Counted from the first letter of the stretch, positions 35,445 through 49,929 are shown. The stretch is 64,000 nt of DNA from Cavia porcellus (GCF_034190915.1 NW_026947484.1:78811982-78875981), one strand, 5' to 3'. Notes: a model not told the origin generated them from the sequence alone. Numbers and translations: made by a program.

Positions 35445-38400
35445 GGGGGCATAGTCTCAGGGAGGATTAATAGTGGTAATGTGTGTTTTACTATAATAAA
35501 TGCTCCAAAACTCACTATATTTTTATCAAAGCTTGTAGTCAACATTAGTCAACAATGTTTCATTCTTAAGCCATTTTTCAATGAATTTTTGGTTACTTAA
35601 AACCAAGAGTGTGAACTGAAAAGAAAACAATAAGAGCATACATATTCAGGGAAGTCCTCATTCTTTAAGGACTGAACTTGTTTGCTATAGCCCAGAGTGT
35701 AGAGAATAAGGTCAGGTGATAAGAGGAAGATATCTGTTGGCAGTTTTGTCTGGAAATGTAAAAATCTAGTGCCTATAGATCCAAAAGCTGAAATACTATA
35801 TCCCTGACTGCACAGATTTGAATGTGTATGAGTCCAGATCCAGAATATTATGAAAAAATCATGAGTTTGATGTAGCATACAAAAAAAAAGAGATGAATAC
35901 AGAAATCAGGCTTATTTTAAGAACAAAATGGATAAATCCAAGAGTGGCAGATATAAACAGAGATGTTAGAGAAATATCAAGAATGAATAGTATGTAGTTG
36001 AGATTCCTGATCAAGAAATCATTGAAATAAAAATGAGATAAACACAGGAGCACATGAAGAATCCAAATATGATTGCATTGACCCCGGTAGCATCCTTTTG
36101 TCTTTGACACTTTGTGTTCTATACTTAGCTTTTGACAAAATGTTGATTATACCATATTGTCATTTGAGATGTCCTTATTTGATTCACACAGCATTTCTGT
36201 GAATCAATGACCATCAGGGCCCGGGATATTTTTTTGGAATGATGAGAAGGGCTAAAACTTGAGCTACACAGAGCCAAGGCTGAATTAGCCTAGGAACAAG
36301 CTATCCATTATTTCCACATTAGAATTCAACAGCTTGCCCATTCAGTTGAATGAATTTCTTTTAAAAATGTCTTGCAACAGTACCCTGGCCAGCAAAGCAT
36401 TCAGAAGACTCAAAGTTGAAAGGAATAAGAAGGGAGTTCTCACTGCCTGTGGCAAAATTCTACCCACATTCAACTGTTCTGTACTTTGCAAGAACAGATT
36501 TCTGATTTCAATGAAGAACAATTGACCACTGGCCATCTGCCACTGGCATTCTGGGTATCTCTCAATTGGTTCTGATCTTATTAAGCATTGAAGATACATC
36601 CATTCATCAGAGAGGAAGAGAAAACTGGGAATTCTTTTTGGCTCTTTAGGTGGTATACAAACTTTGATCATCACCTTAGGACCTCCAAGTCTTACTTGCT
36701 TCTGGAATCCTGAACCAAGTATTCATCCCAGTTGTGCCAAGGAGTTAGGATCACTTGACCTTGCAGGGAATAACTCAGCAGCACTCCTCCTCCCTTAGTG
36801 TATTCCTGTTGATGCTGGACATGAGATAACATGAGACCCCTTTGGTATCCACACGTGCACAGTTCAGAAGTGTGGGCTAGCTAATGTCTGAGGAGTGAAC
36901 ATTTGGCCAAATTGCAGATAAAAGCTGGCATATAAATTCATTTCTCTCTCATTCTTTATACAAACTGTGCTGAGATGTGGCTCATTTAATATCTTAAAGT
37001 TAGTTTTGAGATATCTAGCAGTCTCTGTTTATTTGATGTGACGTAGGAATCAGCTGGGTAATTCACATGTACATTAACTCTGTCTCTTTCCCTGCCTCGT
37101 ATTTATCTTTGCACTTGCTTTGCTAGGATTATATTCCTTAACAAAGTGATACCTTATAAAATTTTCCTGAGATCCTGGTTCTTAGAAAACTTAAAGACAG
37201 TCCATATCTGGTGCAGCTTTGTAATACAGCCCCCAAAGATGGAATTGCTCATGATATGATGGTAGGTCAGCCCCAGTGCTGTGGGAGCAGTGAAAACCCT
37301 TGCCTAGTTCCATCACAATTTCTAATGGTTTTGCTGGAGACTAATTGAAAAGTGGTAAAAGTGAAAGGTGAAACGTTGGGCTGCTGGTCACTCTGTGTTG
37401 ATATTTCAGGTGATGATAGCTACATGATTGAGGATCAGGCCTTTGTTAACAGCATCCAAAGCTTCACCAAACAAAAATTAGGGTCTCAAGGCATCCAGTA
37501 GTCAACTTAAGATAGAGTGAACTCCATACAGACTCTGTAGCAGAATTTAAGGAAATCCTTATCTCCTTGGTACTTCAAGGCCTACTGTGCTAAAATCAGT
37601 AGTCACATCTTCAGAACTGAAACTAGCCATACCCTCACTTCAAGCAAGATAGTAAAATAAAAACAGTAAAAGAGCTCCAAAGGAAACAAGATATATAAAA
37701 CTTGACATATCTTCTGTATCAAACTTGGGGCCCTAAGCATAAAAAAATAGAATCCTGAGACCTGAGACAGCTGGATTGATCTTTGTAGCCCTTGATAGAA
37801 AGGGATGTCTGGGAAATGAGTAAATGGAGAGACAGTTAGATGGACAAAGTAGAGAATCTTGAAAACACATTCCAGTTATCTCTGCATCGTGCAGGTCAGT
37901 GGAAACAAAATTACTCCCCTTCTCCACCAGAGAACAGACTTCCCTTGCTTGAAGACTGTACAACTTCTGCTGATGCCTGTGCTTAGAAGATAATTTTGTT
38001 CTCAATACTGGTGTCAGTGCTATCTGTAACCTCTTGAACACAAGCACAGTTTGAAAAGTAAACATAATTCCTATTCCAGGAGGAGATACTATAATTTGCA
38101 TGCCTAAGAAATTGCAGAAGCTGGAGAGCATTTCCTGTTAAGAAATAGAGAATATTGTATGAAAATGAATTATGCATATTAGATTAGGAAAGGCAAGATA
38201 TAAGATAGGACAGCGTTAATTTGTTGACACAGTCTCTGATTAGATTCATGATTTCAGCAATACAGCAGAAGCCAACCTTAGTAGTCTGCTAAGACATTGC
38301 TTGGGAGCATGGTTATACCAATGGTCTTTAGTCAGTGACATGGAGACTCCAGAACTTCTGCAGTACTGAGGAAGAGGACAGAGGTTCTGGGAGGTGGAAT

Positions 38401-39808
38401 GCTAGGTGGATTTACTGTGGGAGCCCTAAGAATATGTAATGTGATAAACTTACAAAGTCCAGGAAACCTTCCTTTCACAAGGTTATACAGAATGTGCCAA
38501 TGAGAGAAAAGCGGAATTTTTGAGAAGATTCTTGGTAGCTCCTTTTGGTAGATCAAAGATGGTGTTAGGTGATGCGACCATTTGATTGTATTCCCAGTGC
38601 GTATTATTTGGATGAAATTTCAGAATGTTAGAGGCAATAAAGCAGCAATTAACTGCCTCAGGCAAGAATTACATAATTATAGTGTATGGCAGCAAGGCTA
38701 GAGTGGCAATTAGGGCACTTCAACCCACAAGGATCTGTGGTGGTGGTGAACAGATCCTAGTGTTATTGGAGAGGTGAAATAGATGGAGACTGAAGTACAA
38801 TAGTACTCAAATTGTAAAACAAACAAAAAATGCTAACTGGTGAGCAGGAGAACAATGCCAGCTGTCATAACAAAGGATGACTCACTGAATTCTCAAATTT
38901 AAGTGGTTTATCGGTCCAGAGATTACTGACCCATAACTGAACTGGAAGGACAGCACATGGTAGATATTATTCTAACCTTCTTGGAGAGACCTGAGTTTCT
39001 ATGCAAAGCAAATATAATAAGGAAAAGCAACTATCTAGATTTTTATGAGGCAAATTAGACACTAAGCCTGAGATGATGATACCAGGAGATCTCGAATACA
39101 TCAGTTAGGGGGACAGATAGTAAACGAAGCTTTGAACCAAGTGTACACAGTGGTTTCATACAACTGTTTAATTCATTCCCAACCCTAACTATACAATTGG
39201 GATTGATATATTCACTGCCTGGAAGGACCTTCACTTTTGTAGCATAGCCCACAAAGAAAGGACTATTATGGTAGGAAAGTAAAAACAGAGGTCTCATTCC
39301 TAAAACTGGAATGTTCCTGTCTCCAGGTGGGTAGATTGTCTCTAACAGATGAATAAGAAATTTTATCTCATAGAGATTAAATTAACTTGTCTAACATTTT
39401 ACAGACACCAACTGACATAACCAAGAATTAAACAATCTGGCTTTGGAGCTTGATTTCTCTCAGTTTTTAGGTCTGCCTATTTTGCTCACACATTTTAGTC
39501 TATAAATGAAATAAGAAAATCTAGTTCAGTCTCAAATCTCTTGAGAATACTTGGTTGCTCCTATTAGTTGATTTTATGTGTATATTTTTGTTGATATGAA
39601 AATTCACTTAAAACTGTGTGGATAGGCACTGGTGTAAAACTCCTGAGCCATTTCCTTTCAATAATGCTGATGGTCTCCTTCACCTAAAGGTTCAGAAATA
39701 GGAATGATAATTCTTCATAACTAAGCCTTACTCTCAGGAGACACTTTCCAGAATCTTACTTAATGTTGTAGTCAGGGGCTATGCAGAGAGAAATTAGAAT
39801 CAGGGCAT
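35445..39808. other. Large unassigned interval
   Basis: 4.4 kb without a recognisable gene. 37.2-39.3 kb has longer minus-strand frames (132 codons at 37733-38131, 80 codons at 39055-39297) and a more even base composition, so it may be decayed endogenous-retrovirus interior. I could not identify gag, pol or env motifs. 36342-36674 (110 codons, minus) also resembles nothing I know. Confidence 0.35.
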
Positions 39809-39811
39809 GGA

Positions 39812-40563
39812 GTTTATAATATTATTTTTATGCTGGTCATCCAGAGTTAACACAAGAAAATGCAAGAAATCTATCCACAACACCAAAGACATAGAATATT
39901 CAGTCAAGGGCATGAATCCCATAGCAATGTCCCACATGAGTCCAGATGAAGACCCAGAGCTCATGACAAAGCCTCCCACGAGTCCAACTGGAGGTCCAGA
40001 GCCCAGAAGAAGGGCCCATGCCAGTCTCTTTTATGGATCTGTGCTGGGAAGGCCCAAAGGTCAGTGGTGGAAGCCAGAAAGTCTATGCCAGTGTGGTGAA
40101 GGAGCTGTGCTGGTGGGTTGAGGGTTCTATGCTGGAGCCAAGAAGTCACACTCACAACAAAGACCAGGGCTGCCCTGAAAAGCACCACAGCCATCCTCAG
40201 CGATATGGGGCCCCCAAGCTCCTCTGACAACAAGCACAGTCGGGTACATGCCAGGAAGCCAGCGTGACAAGTTCATTGTGGAGACCAAGTGGCACACATC
40301 TTCCTCTCCAGAGCCAGGAAGCAATGCTTGATATGAGGCCAGAGCTTCTCTAGGAAAATCTAATGGCTCAAACAGTACCTCTTAGGAGAACCCACAATGC
40401 CTCAATTCAATAATGCATTAACACTTCAACACATCTTTTTCTCCTTCTCCACGTCTCCATTTATGCTGGCAACCTTCCACAGGTGAAAAACATCTACGCT
40501 CAGCGCCATGCTGATGTAATCTAGCTGGCATTAAGTTGACTTCCAGTTTTTAATCCATAACAC
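39812..40563. repeat. Tandem unit 1 of an unidentified ~0.77-kb repeat
   Basis: It shares the whole order of motifs with 40736-41530: 'ttataatattatttttatg' start, a 'gtgctgggaaggccc' block, a 'ccaggaagcaatgct' block, and an end reading 'ttaagttgacttccagtttt'. The minus frame at 39961-40233 carries a hydrophobic run LRMAVVLFRAALVFVVSVTS. I cannot name the family. Confidence 0.75.
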
Positions 40564-40735
40564 TTAATGAGGATCAAGGAATCATCATACAAAAGGAAAG
40601 AGAGTTATTAATTTTGTAGGTGGCTGTTACTAGATCCAGAATATAGTAATCTGATCCACTAAGAAAGAGTTTCATGACCAGTTACTTGAAAAGGTTAGTT
40701 ACACTGCAAGGAAAATGATTACAACAGGACACATA

Positions 40736-41530
40736 ATTTATAGTATTATTGATGATGGTTACACCAGAAGTTAAATATGAAGAAAGTGCAGGAAATCTGT
40801 CCACATACTAAAGACCTAGAGACCCCAGCTGAAGGTCTGGATCCCACAGCAATGTCCTTTATGAATTCAGCTGAAGACCTATGACAATGCCCCAGAACTG
40901 GGTCCAATGGGAACCCTAGAGCCCATGACAATGATTCATGCGAGTCTATTTCACAGATCTGCACTGGGAAGGCCCCAAGGTCAGCAGTGGAATCAGGTTG
41001 AGGAATCTGTGCCAGTAGTTTGAGGATTCTGCACTGGAACCAAGCAGTGATGCTCAAAATAAGAACCACAGCTCCCTCCAAGAGTATTACAATCATCCTT
41101 AGTAACAGCAAGGTCCTGAGCTCCTCCAATGATGAGAACAGCTAAGTTCATATCATGGCAAGAGTCTCCTGGAGAAGGAAAGTACACATCTTCCCCTCTG
41201 GATCCAGGAAGCAATGCTCAAAGAAAGAACCAGAGCTTCCCCAAAGTGAACCACAGCCATTCACAGCAACAAGGTCCTGAGCTCCTCTGATGAGAACAGC
41301 CAAGTTTATATCAGGTAAGCCGGCATGACAAACTCCTTCAAGAGAACCAACAGCTCCAAAAGAACCAACTCCAAACAACAACATGTAAGAGAACTCACAG
41401 CATTAAAAACTTCCTCTCCAGGTCTACTTTGTATGCTGGCAGCAATCTTCAAGTGGACCGTCTACATTCAACACCATGCTGATTCAATTCAGCTGTTGTT
41501 AAATTGACCACCAGTTTTAATCCACCACAC
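40736..41530. repeat. Tandem unit 2 of the same repeat
   Basis: Diverged direct copy of 39812-40563 with the same orientation. The minus frame at 40746-41129 carries the corresponding hydrophobic run LRMIVILLEGAVVLILSITA. Inside this copy a ~164-bp sub-unit is itself repeated (agcagtgatgctcaaaataa near 41043, agcaatgctcaaagaaag near 41210). Confidence 0.75.
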
Positions 41531-41839
41531 AGTATATGCTTATCACACATTACACACTAAGATATCAAATGAAATTTTAAAAAGTGTTACATGAAAGAAA
41601 TGCAAACATAAAGGAAGTAGAAGCATGTTAACACTAAATCCATGGAGGGGAAACTCTTTTCAAAATAAAAGAAGAAAAAGGACAAAAAAGAACACTTTAG
41701 ATACAGGTACATAAAAATGCATAAGTTCTTTTGTGGTAAAAACCATCATAAAGAGAATTACAGGGAAAACTGGAACTGTGAAGAAAATAAAAGTCCTAAG
41801 TCTTAATATCTTTAGTATTTAAGAATTCTTATAAGTAAT

Positions 41840-42860
41840 TCACTTCATCTCTAGCTAGGTTAGATAATGGGGATATGACAGTAAACCAAACAGCCATTCT
41901 TACAGGACTTGCATTTTTGACAAGGGTAGAGAGACAATACATAAAGTAAGTAAGAACACGATTAGGCAGGAAGCAAGAAGAACGTTAGTGAAAAATGGGG
42001 AAGGAATTCTCCATTTCTATAAAAAGGGTCTCCAGGAAAGAGATGACAATTTTTAGTGGATGGAAAGTTTCTCAGGGAAGATGGTGCAGAAGAAAAGACA
42101 CGAAGACCTGAGAGAAAGGCTCAGAGCTGACGGGTGAGCAGAGGATACACCAAGGAGGTGGGCCTGGCTGGCATGTCCAAGGGGAAGCAGGGATTCCAGC
42201 CAGTGTGGCCAGAATGGATGGGAGAGCAAGGAGCAGTAGACGAGGTAACAGCATAGGAACTGGACCACGTAGGGTCTTACAATCCAGTGTGAAGATTGTG
42301 GCTCTTCCTTTGCAGCTTGGGAGTTCTGAGGCACTAGAGAACTATGTACTATGGAGACTGTGATCTGAGTTATGTTTAGTTAGGTTCATTTAGGTTGTTT
42401 TCAGGGGGAGAAAAATAAGACCAAAGGCTATTGTAAGACTGGTAGAGTCAATGATGTTTGGTTTTCAGACATTGTTTTGTTTGTTTTACCGGGTAGGTGG
42501 GAGTGGGTAGGTAGACAGGTAGCCTGTGTTCAGACATCTGAGATCTGAAATGCACTATGAGCATCAAGTAGAGTTATCAACAGCCAGTCTGGTGTCAACC
42601 CCATGGCTCTGAGCACAGCTCTGGGCTAGAGTTCTGTTGTCTGCTTAACTGTGTTTAGAGTCAAGAGATGAATGAGATCAAGTAATAAAATACAGACAGA
42701 AAAGAGAAAATATGTAAGATGAAAATCAATCTAAAAACTAGGGGCATGAGGAACTGTCAGCAAAGGAAACAGAGGCCAGGGATGTACAGTAAGAGGAAAG
42801 CCAGGCTTAGGCTTCAGAAGGAAAGTAAAGTGCTGATTACACCAAGTGTTGATGGGAAAG
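41840..42860 (+). repeat. L2-like LINE relic (long)
   Basis: Motifs in order: 'ggggatatgacagtaaacca', 'gggattccagccagtgtgg', 'cgtagggtcttacaatccag', 'tgagatctgaaatgcactat' and 'gctctgggctagagttctg'. These fit the long 3' part of an ancient LINE. The name L2 is from memory. Confidence 0.6.
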
Positions 42861-43214
42861 TCAGGTGCAGCCACTAATTATATCTCATCATTTTATTTAG
42901 TTATTTACCCTCAGTCTTTTATTCTTTCAAAATATAACTCAACCCACTTTCTTATTTTTAATACCACAGCCCATCCCACGCCCAGTGCAATGCCAACACA
43001 CACAGCATTTCCACTTCTTTTGCCTTTTCTACAAGGTTTGCCACCTGTTCCCTGTATCACAGCAGCAAAAGGACCAAATGCTAGAAGTCTAATGCAGAGA
43101 CCTTTTTATAAAGGGAAGGGAAATAGAAGGCCAGTGAAGGCTGCAAATTTTGATAACTATATATGTATATATATATTTAAAATTTTGTATTTGTTGACTA
43201 AAAATAAAGCCAAT

Positions 43215-43510
43215 CAAATGAGCCATCTATCAAAGAAACACAGATTAAAATAAATTGCATCTTTTTTTTCCAAATCAAATTGGCATTTCAAAAAGTAAAG
43301 CCCGTACGGGCAAGACACAGCAGACATTCCCATATACCACTAGTGGAAGTGTTAATTGGTAAAACTTTTCTAGGGGGCAGTTTGAAAATATATAAGAGTA
43401 ATTTTTTATAGGTTCCTTCTTCACACCTTTTGGTCCAGTAATTCTGCTTTTAGCAGTTTATCATAAGGAAACAATGAGAACTCACACAAAGATTTCTATA
43501 AAAAGAAAGA
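43215..43510 (+). mobile_element. Ancient L1M/HAL1-type LINE fragment
   Basis: 'aaagaaacacagattaaaat', 'ggggcagtttgaaaatatat' and 'tggtccagtaattctgcttt' are in the order of old L1 ORF2 3' DNA. Interrupted at 43513 by a (TTTC)n-tailed SINE. Confidence 0.7.
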
Positions 43511-43512
43511 TA

Positions 43513-43565
<53 letters not shown>

Positions 43566-43566
43566 T
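43513..43566. repeat. (TTTC)n microsatellite / SINE tail
   Basis: About 13 TTTC units directly abutting the B1-like SINE at 43567. It probably grew from that SINE's tail. Confidence 0.95.
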
Positions 43567-43705
43567 TTTGACAGAGCCTTGCTGAGTAGTTCAGGCTGGC
43601 CTGGAACTCACTATGTCACCTAGGCTGGCCTCAAACATGTAGCAATTCTCTTGCCTCAGCTTCTGAGGGCTGGGATTACAGGCACACATCACCACGCCCA
43701 GCTAG
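43567..43705 (-). repeat. B1-like SINE
   Basis: 'ggctggcctggaactcacta', 'tgcctcagcttctgagggct' and 'gggattacaggcacacatca' in reverse B1 order. Confidence 0.9.
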
Positions 43706-43951
43706 AGCTCTTTCTTCTAAAACTAGAATTAATCAAGATTCTCTATTCTTGTAGAAAATTGAAATACCTGAATTTATATATCAAAACAACAATTAAAAAT
43801 ATTTAATATTTAACACTGGAGCATGAGTCATCAGATTTTGAGACTGCCACAAAAAACACTCTGTAGCAAAAAATATTTTAAACACATGAGGACTATCAAC
43901 AAAATACTGTCAAAAAAAGACAAGCTATGAAATTGTATTTGTGATCTTTCT

Positions 43952-44062
43952 TTTTTTTTTTTTTTTTTTTGTCTTTTTCATTTTTATCGGTACCGGGGAT
44001 CGAACTCACGACCGCCTGCTTGCAAGGCAGGTGTTTATGCCGCTAAGCTAAATCCCCAGCCC
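43952..44062 (-). repeat. tRNA-Ala-like SINE with target-site duplication
   Basis: Flanked by tgatctttct at 43942-43951 and 44063-44072. The minus strand reads GGGCTGGGGATTTAGCTTAG through a TGC loop to the B box and A tail. It is the best-preserved head in the window. Confidence 0.9.
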
Positions 44063-44119
44063 TGATCTTTCTATGAGACTTGATGTATCAACAAGAAAGC
44101 ACTGAAAGATTTATCAATA

Positions 44120-44208
44120 AAAATCTTAGTAGTAATTATTTTTGTGCCTATTTGACCTTAATTTAAAATCTTAGTAGTAATTATTTTTGTGCCTATTGGA
44201 CTTAATTT
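44120..44208. repeat. 45-bp tandem duplication
   Basis: Two near-identical copies beginning aaaatcttagtagtaattat, the second starting at 44165. Confidence 0.92.
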
Positions 44209-44217
44209 ATTTATGCA

Positions 44218-44640
44218 AAAATGTTAATTGAGGGTCTACTGTCCTGGGAGTTAGGGGTCACATCAGTAAAGTTTGATAGAATTCCTACCTTAGAATTTGC
44301 ATTTTAACAGAGAGATAATAAAAGAGGGAATAAGTACTAGAGGAAAAAAAAACAATAAAAGAGAGATATTGGGAGTGGTATGAATGCCATTTTAAATGCA
44401 GTAGTCAGGGCAGGTCTCATTGAAAGGTGGCATTTGACAAAAAGACCTTATGGAGTAGAAGGAATTGATCATGTGACAAGTACCAACCAGGGAAGGATGT
44501 TTGATAAAATAACAAGTCAGGCTGGAGAAATATCAAAAGACTATGGGGCAAAGAGAGTGTTTCAAAAGCTGCCACTAGGTTATAAGTGGAGAAGTGGGTG
44601 CTGAGCATGGGTTTACCAGCATGGGGGTCAGAGCACTGAA
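44218..44640 (+). repeat. L2-like LINE relic
   Basis: 'gttaattgagggtctactgt', 'gggagttaggggtcacatca', 'gcattttaacagagagataa' and 'cagggcaggtctcattgaaa' match the same ancient LINE family as the 41.8-kb copy. Confidence 0.65.
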
Positions 44641-44884
44641 GCCTGGTTTTGGAGAAGTGGGTCAAGCATGCAATGGAAAAAGGCAATGAAAGCTGCAAGT
44701 GTAGACAACTCTTCTGAGGAATTTCACTGCAAAACTGCTTAGAGAAATAAGCATAGCTGACTTGGAAAGTGAGTTACAGAAAGATCTGGACTTTTGTTTT
44801 CCCTTTTTAATGGAATAAACAGCAGCATGCTTGTACACTGTTGAGGATCCTAGCCAGTCTATTGTGATTGATACTGTCAAGACA

Positions 44885-45228
44885 GTCAAATGAATAGAGA
44901 CAGATGGACAATGGAGCCAGAGAGCCAGCTGCCACTGATGGGGGAGGAAGGGCACCCAGACAGACTGACCATGGCCGCCTGGCCAGGCCACACAGCAGAT
45001 GGCCAGCACCCTGGGGAGGGAGACAGTGGGGTAGCCCTCAACAGGCACCCCTGGCCTGCAGCACGCTGCCACCTGAGGGAGGCTGGGTACCCTCTGCCCC
45101 AGTCCTGCCACCAGGCGCCTGCCCAGAGCCCCATGCCCTCTGCCTTGTGGGCCCAGTTGCCCTCGGGCTCAGTCTTTTCCAGTTGGCTGATGTCCTTGGA
45201 CACCCTCCTCCAATCATAAACATACTGA
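44885..45228 (+). other. GC-rich segment immediately 5' of the kalirin retrocopy
   Basis: Marked rise in G+C. It could be the copied 5' leader of the KALRN transcript, since kalirin's own first coding words begin right after it. The long antisense frame at 44886-45419 (177 codons) is explained by the same composition and is not supported as a gene. Confidence 0.4.
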
Positions 45229-46003
45229 GAGGGCAGTGGAGGAAGGAGGAGCCACCGACTCCACCATGGATGCCTTTTTCTGTACAGGGTCTTTTCAGAA
45301 TGATGGTTTGAAAGCTTCTGATGCTCTTCCCATCCTGAAGGAAAAAAGTGGCCTTCATGTCTCAGGGCTGTGGTAAGCAAAGTGGCCCCATCTTGACCTT
45401 CTCTGCTTGAAGCAATCATGACAGATGAAGACAGGAAGACCTCCAGAAACTTGTGATGTATTTGGCCACTGTGCCAAGTGAGGACCTGTGCAAATGTGGC
45501 TTAACCGTCATCATCCACATGCCCATCCTCAGAGCGCTGCAAGAAGCCTGTCCAGCCCAGATCCATGTGGCCCTCAACAGGAAGCCAGACAATTTCTGGC
45601 AGAAAAAGAAAACTAACTTTGGCAGCTCCAAATTCATCTTTGAGATGAGCATGGTGTACGTGGTGGACCTTGGGAAGCTGGTGGGTCCCTCTCAGCTGAC
45701 AGAGAAGCTGGATGTGTCTCTGCACTACAACCAGAGGAGTGGACTGAGCTGCGTCTCTCTGGAAGGAGTTCTTCAACAGTGTACCTGCTCTGATGCTATG
45801 AGGACCTGCAGGAGATGCTGGCCTGGAAGGAGTTCCCTGTGAACATAAAGGGCTCTCAGTAGCAAACTGATGAACAAACACAGTTCAAGAAAAAGAGCTG
45901 AAGGCCCCTGTGCAGGAGCTGGACTAGGAGGGGCAGCAGCTGTTGCAGTGCATCCACGGCAGTGATGGATTCTCAGGGTGCAACTGCTTCCAGGGTGCTA
46001 ACT
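45229..46003 (+). pseudogene. KALRN (kalirin) 5' coding retrocopy, truncated
   Basis: Reading through frameshifts, the plus strand gives MDAFFCTGSFQNDGLKASDA, LPILKEK and GPILTF. These are followed by MYLATVPSEDLCKCG, then the SEC14-like (CRAL-TRIO) segment with NFWQKKKTNFGSSKFIFEMS and QLTEKLD. The end is LEDLQEML, then LLQCIHGSDGFSG. This is the N-terminal part of kalirin, a Rho guanine-nucleotide exchange factor of neurons. It fits kalirin better than its paralogue TRIO (DGLKASD, CIH.SDGFSG). Several kalirin exons are joined without introns, so it is a processed copy. About ten codons are deleted within the SEC14 domain, and there are frameshifts and stops. It ends abruptly inside the first spectrin repeat region with no poly(A) tail. 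Confidence 0.85.
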
Positions 46004-46305
46004 GATACCCATTAGCTCTAGGCAGGTCTCCCAAGAGCTGGAAGCAATAAAGTTAGGGAGACAAAGATGTCCAAGGGTAGAGACCAAAGTCACAACAACT
46101 AGACCCCCAAGAGACACAGAGAAGTCTAGTATACAACTACCCTGACCCAGCCATCATTGGAAGTTATTTGGCAGGTTGCTATGCTGAAGTCCAGCCAGTG
46201 TGGTCAGTGCAGGCAGCTAGGTCACCCTCACATATCCAGGATGGCCAATCTTTCTTCCTGAGTACCTCTACAACCCACACTTCTATTCAACAGCCCTGGT
46301 TATGG
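46004..46305. other. Spacer between the two retrocopies
   Basis: No clear similarity. An AATAAA lies at 46044-46049 without an adjacent A run. The right part may be diverged 5' leader of PRKCI. Confidence 0.35.
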
Positions 46306-48079
<1,774 letters not shown>

Positions 48080-48100
<21 letters not shown>

Positions 48101-49929
48101 TTGTTTAATGCATGGAACAACTTATTACCTGCTTGGATTTAATTAACAATTTCATAATTGCCTGGAAGTTAATTTTGATTTCTTTTTATAGTTATATTTA
48201 GATGTAATGCTTGGTTCTTATGGTATACAATAGAGAATAATTTTTTACTGATAGTTACTTTTTATGGTATGGCTAAAGTAACAATGAGACAATTGCTTAT
48301 TAACCAAATTAGTAAACACATTCCATTTCTTGAGTGGATACAGATACTTTGTATTTTTTTATTGTTTACTGTACAGGAAGATAATTTGTCATTTAAGTAG
48401 AATGTTTTACCTATGCATGTTTCTCTTCAAACTGCATTACCTATATATTTGGGCCCCAGTTTACGTAGCTTTCAGAGAAATCCAAAAAATAACAATAATT
48501 TTGAACAAATCTGCAGAAAACACATATATTATAGTTTTATCTCCTTAGTTAAGCTTTTTTCATTTAGTAGGATAACACATGAAATACATAGTAGAATTTA
48601 TTTCACCATCTTGTAGTATTGTGCTATAGGTATGCTTTCTGCTTTTTGACCAGAGGACAGGGAAGTGACTTAGAGAAAGTATTTCTAAGGTGGGGCCTAG
48701 GAGCCCAGGGGAATTCTGGTGTGGGCTCAGTGGTGGATGTTTTGAACAGGTGTCCTGTGTGACTGTTCTGCATTCTGGGGTACCTGGTGACAAGGAGAAA
48801 CACTTGGCGGTATGATCATGGGTGTATTTCTGGCATATCAGAGCTCTCTGTGAGTTTGTGTTGTGAATACTGCTTTTTTGTTTTAGAACGAGTTCTGGGC
48901 ATTGGCAGAGGCATGTATACTTTGAAGGTGGACATGTGAATATATGTGGGCATTTTCCTTCAATGTTTCCATTGCTTTGAAATTTAGTTGTTTGAAGAGG
49001 GAATAATATATGACTGCAGGCTTTGGAGGGGTTGCATTTCTGATGAAATGGGGCATCCAAGGGAGGATGAAGAGACAGTTTGCTGGATGCCTACAAATTT
49101 TACATCATTTTACATCATTCTAGGTTTAGGGCTGGGTAACTTACCTGGGGTTGGACTTTGCTGAGATTAGTGGCTTGTTTGGATGATGCTGGCTACTTTT
49201 CAAGTCCTTTGCATCAAAATGGTACTAAAAGAGAGGAACACTGTATCTGGAAATCTTTAATAAGTTGCTACAACTAATTTTAGTGGAATTCAATCTGGGG
49301 CAGACTCTGGAAGGTAGTCATCATCCTCTGGATGGGTTGCAGTGGTGCAATCTTGGTGGAATTTGATTTTAGGTGGTCTGTCTAGTTTTGGATTTGGAGT
49401 GGTTTGGGGTTTGTGGGCAGTTAGTGAATTATCTTTTTGTCTTTTGTTGGATGCCCCATTTCGTTGGAGGTGTGGCTTTCTTGAGGCTTGTGATCATGTC
49501 TTATCTTTTCTTCAAATGGCTAGGTTTGGGGTGGTGGAGGCATCAGAGGAGGATGTTTGTGTCTGTTCTCATATTCATTTGCATGGTGTGTATGTTTCTG
49601 GGCATTGACCGAGGCACGATTTGAGCTTGTTTTGAGGCAGAGGGCTGTGTTCATAGCAGAGGCTTGTGGAGATTTCGGACATGTCAAGGATATGTTTGTG
49701 ATCTTGCATTTGAGTGTTGCTCTTTGCTGTCGGACATTTCAGGGTGGGGAGTGGTCACATAGGGCATTTGTTTGGACTTGTTTCTGGGTCCACAATGGAG
49801 TTCTTTTGGGCCTTTGGACCTTGTTTAACAGACACTTTCTTCAAGTTGTACTTTTGTCATCCGGTGAATGGTGGAGAGTATATTTTAGGTTATATAAGCA
49901 GCACTTTAAAAACCTTATGAATGTTTTTG
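48080..49929 (+). pseudogene. PRKCI pseudogene 3' UTR, 5' portion with later insertions
   Basis: The first ~100 bases after the stop keep the PRKCI 3' UTR order ('ctgaccctcattttttaact', then 'tttaatgcatggaacaactt'). From about 48600 to 49900 the G/T-rich DNA is less certain and holds an inverted pair of related sequences (49045-49060 against 49447-49462). The same UTR resumes at 56831, beyond the L1 insertion. Confidence 0.55.

Noticed and set aside
36342..36674. 110-codon minus frame as a gene
   Set aside because: No domain and no supporting signals. The overlapping plus-strand frame is equally unconvincing.
44886..45419. 177-codon minus-strand open frame
   Set aside because: It lies antisense to the GC-rich leader and the start of the KALRN retrocopy. 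Its length follows from composition and no domain is recognisable.
45501..45881. 126-codon minus-strand open frame
   Set aside because: Antisense shadow of the SEC14-like part of the kalirin pseudogene.
48560..49060. 166-codon minus frame resembling part of the plus frame at 49440
   Set aside because: The resemblance comes from an inverted DNA duplication. No protein family is recognised.
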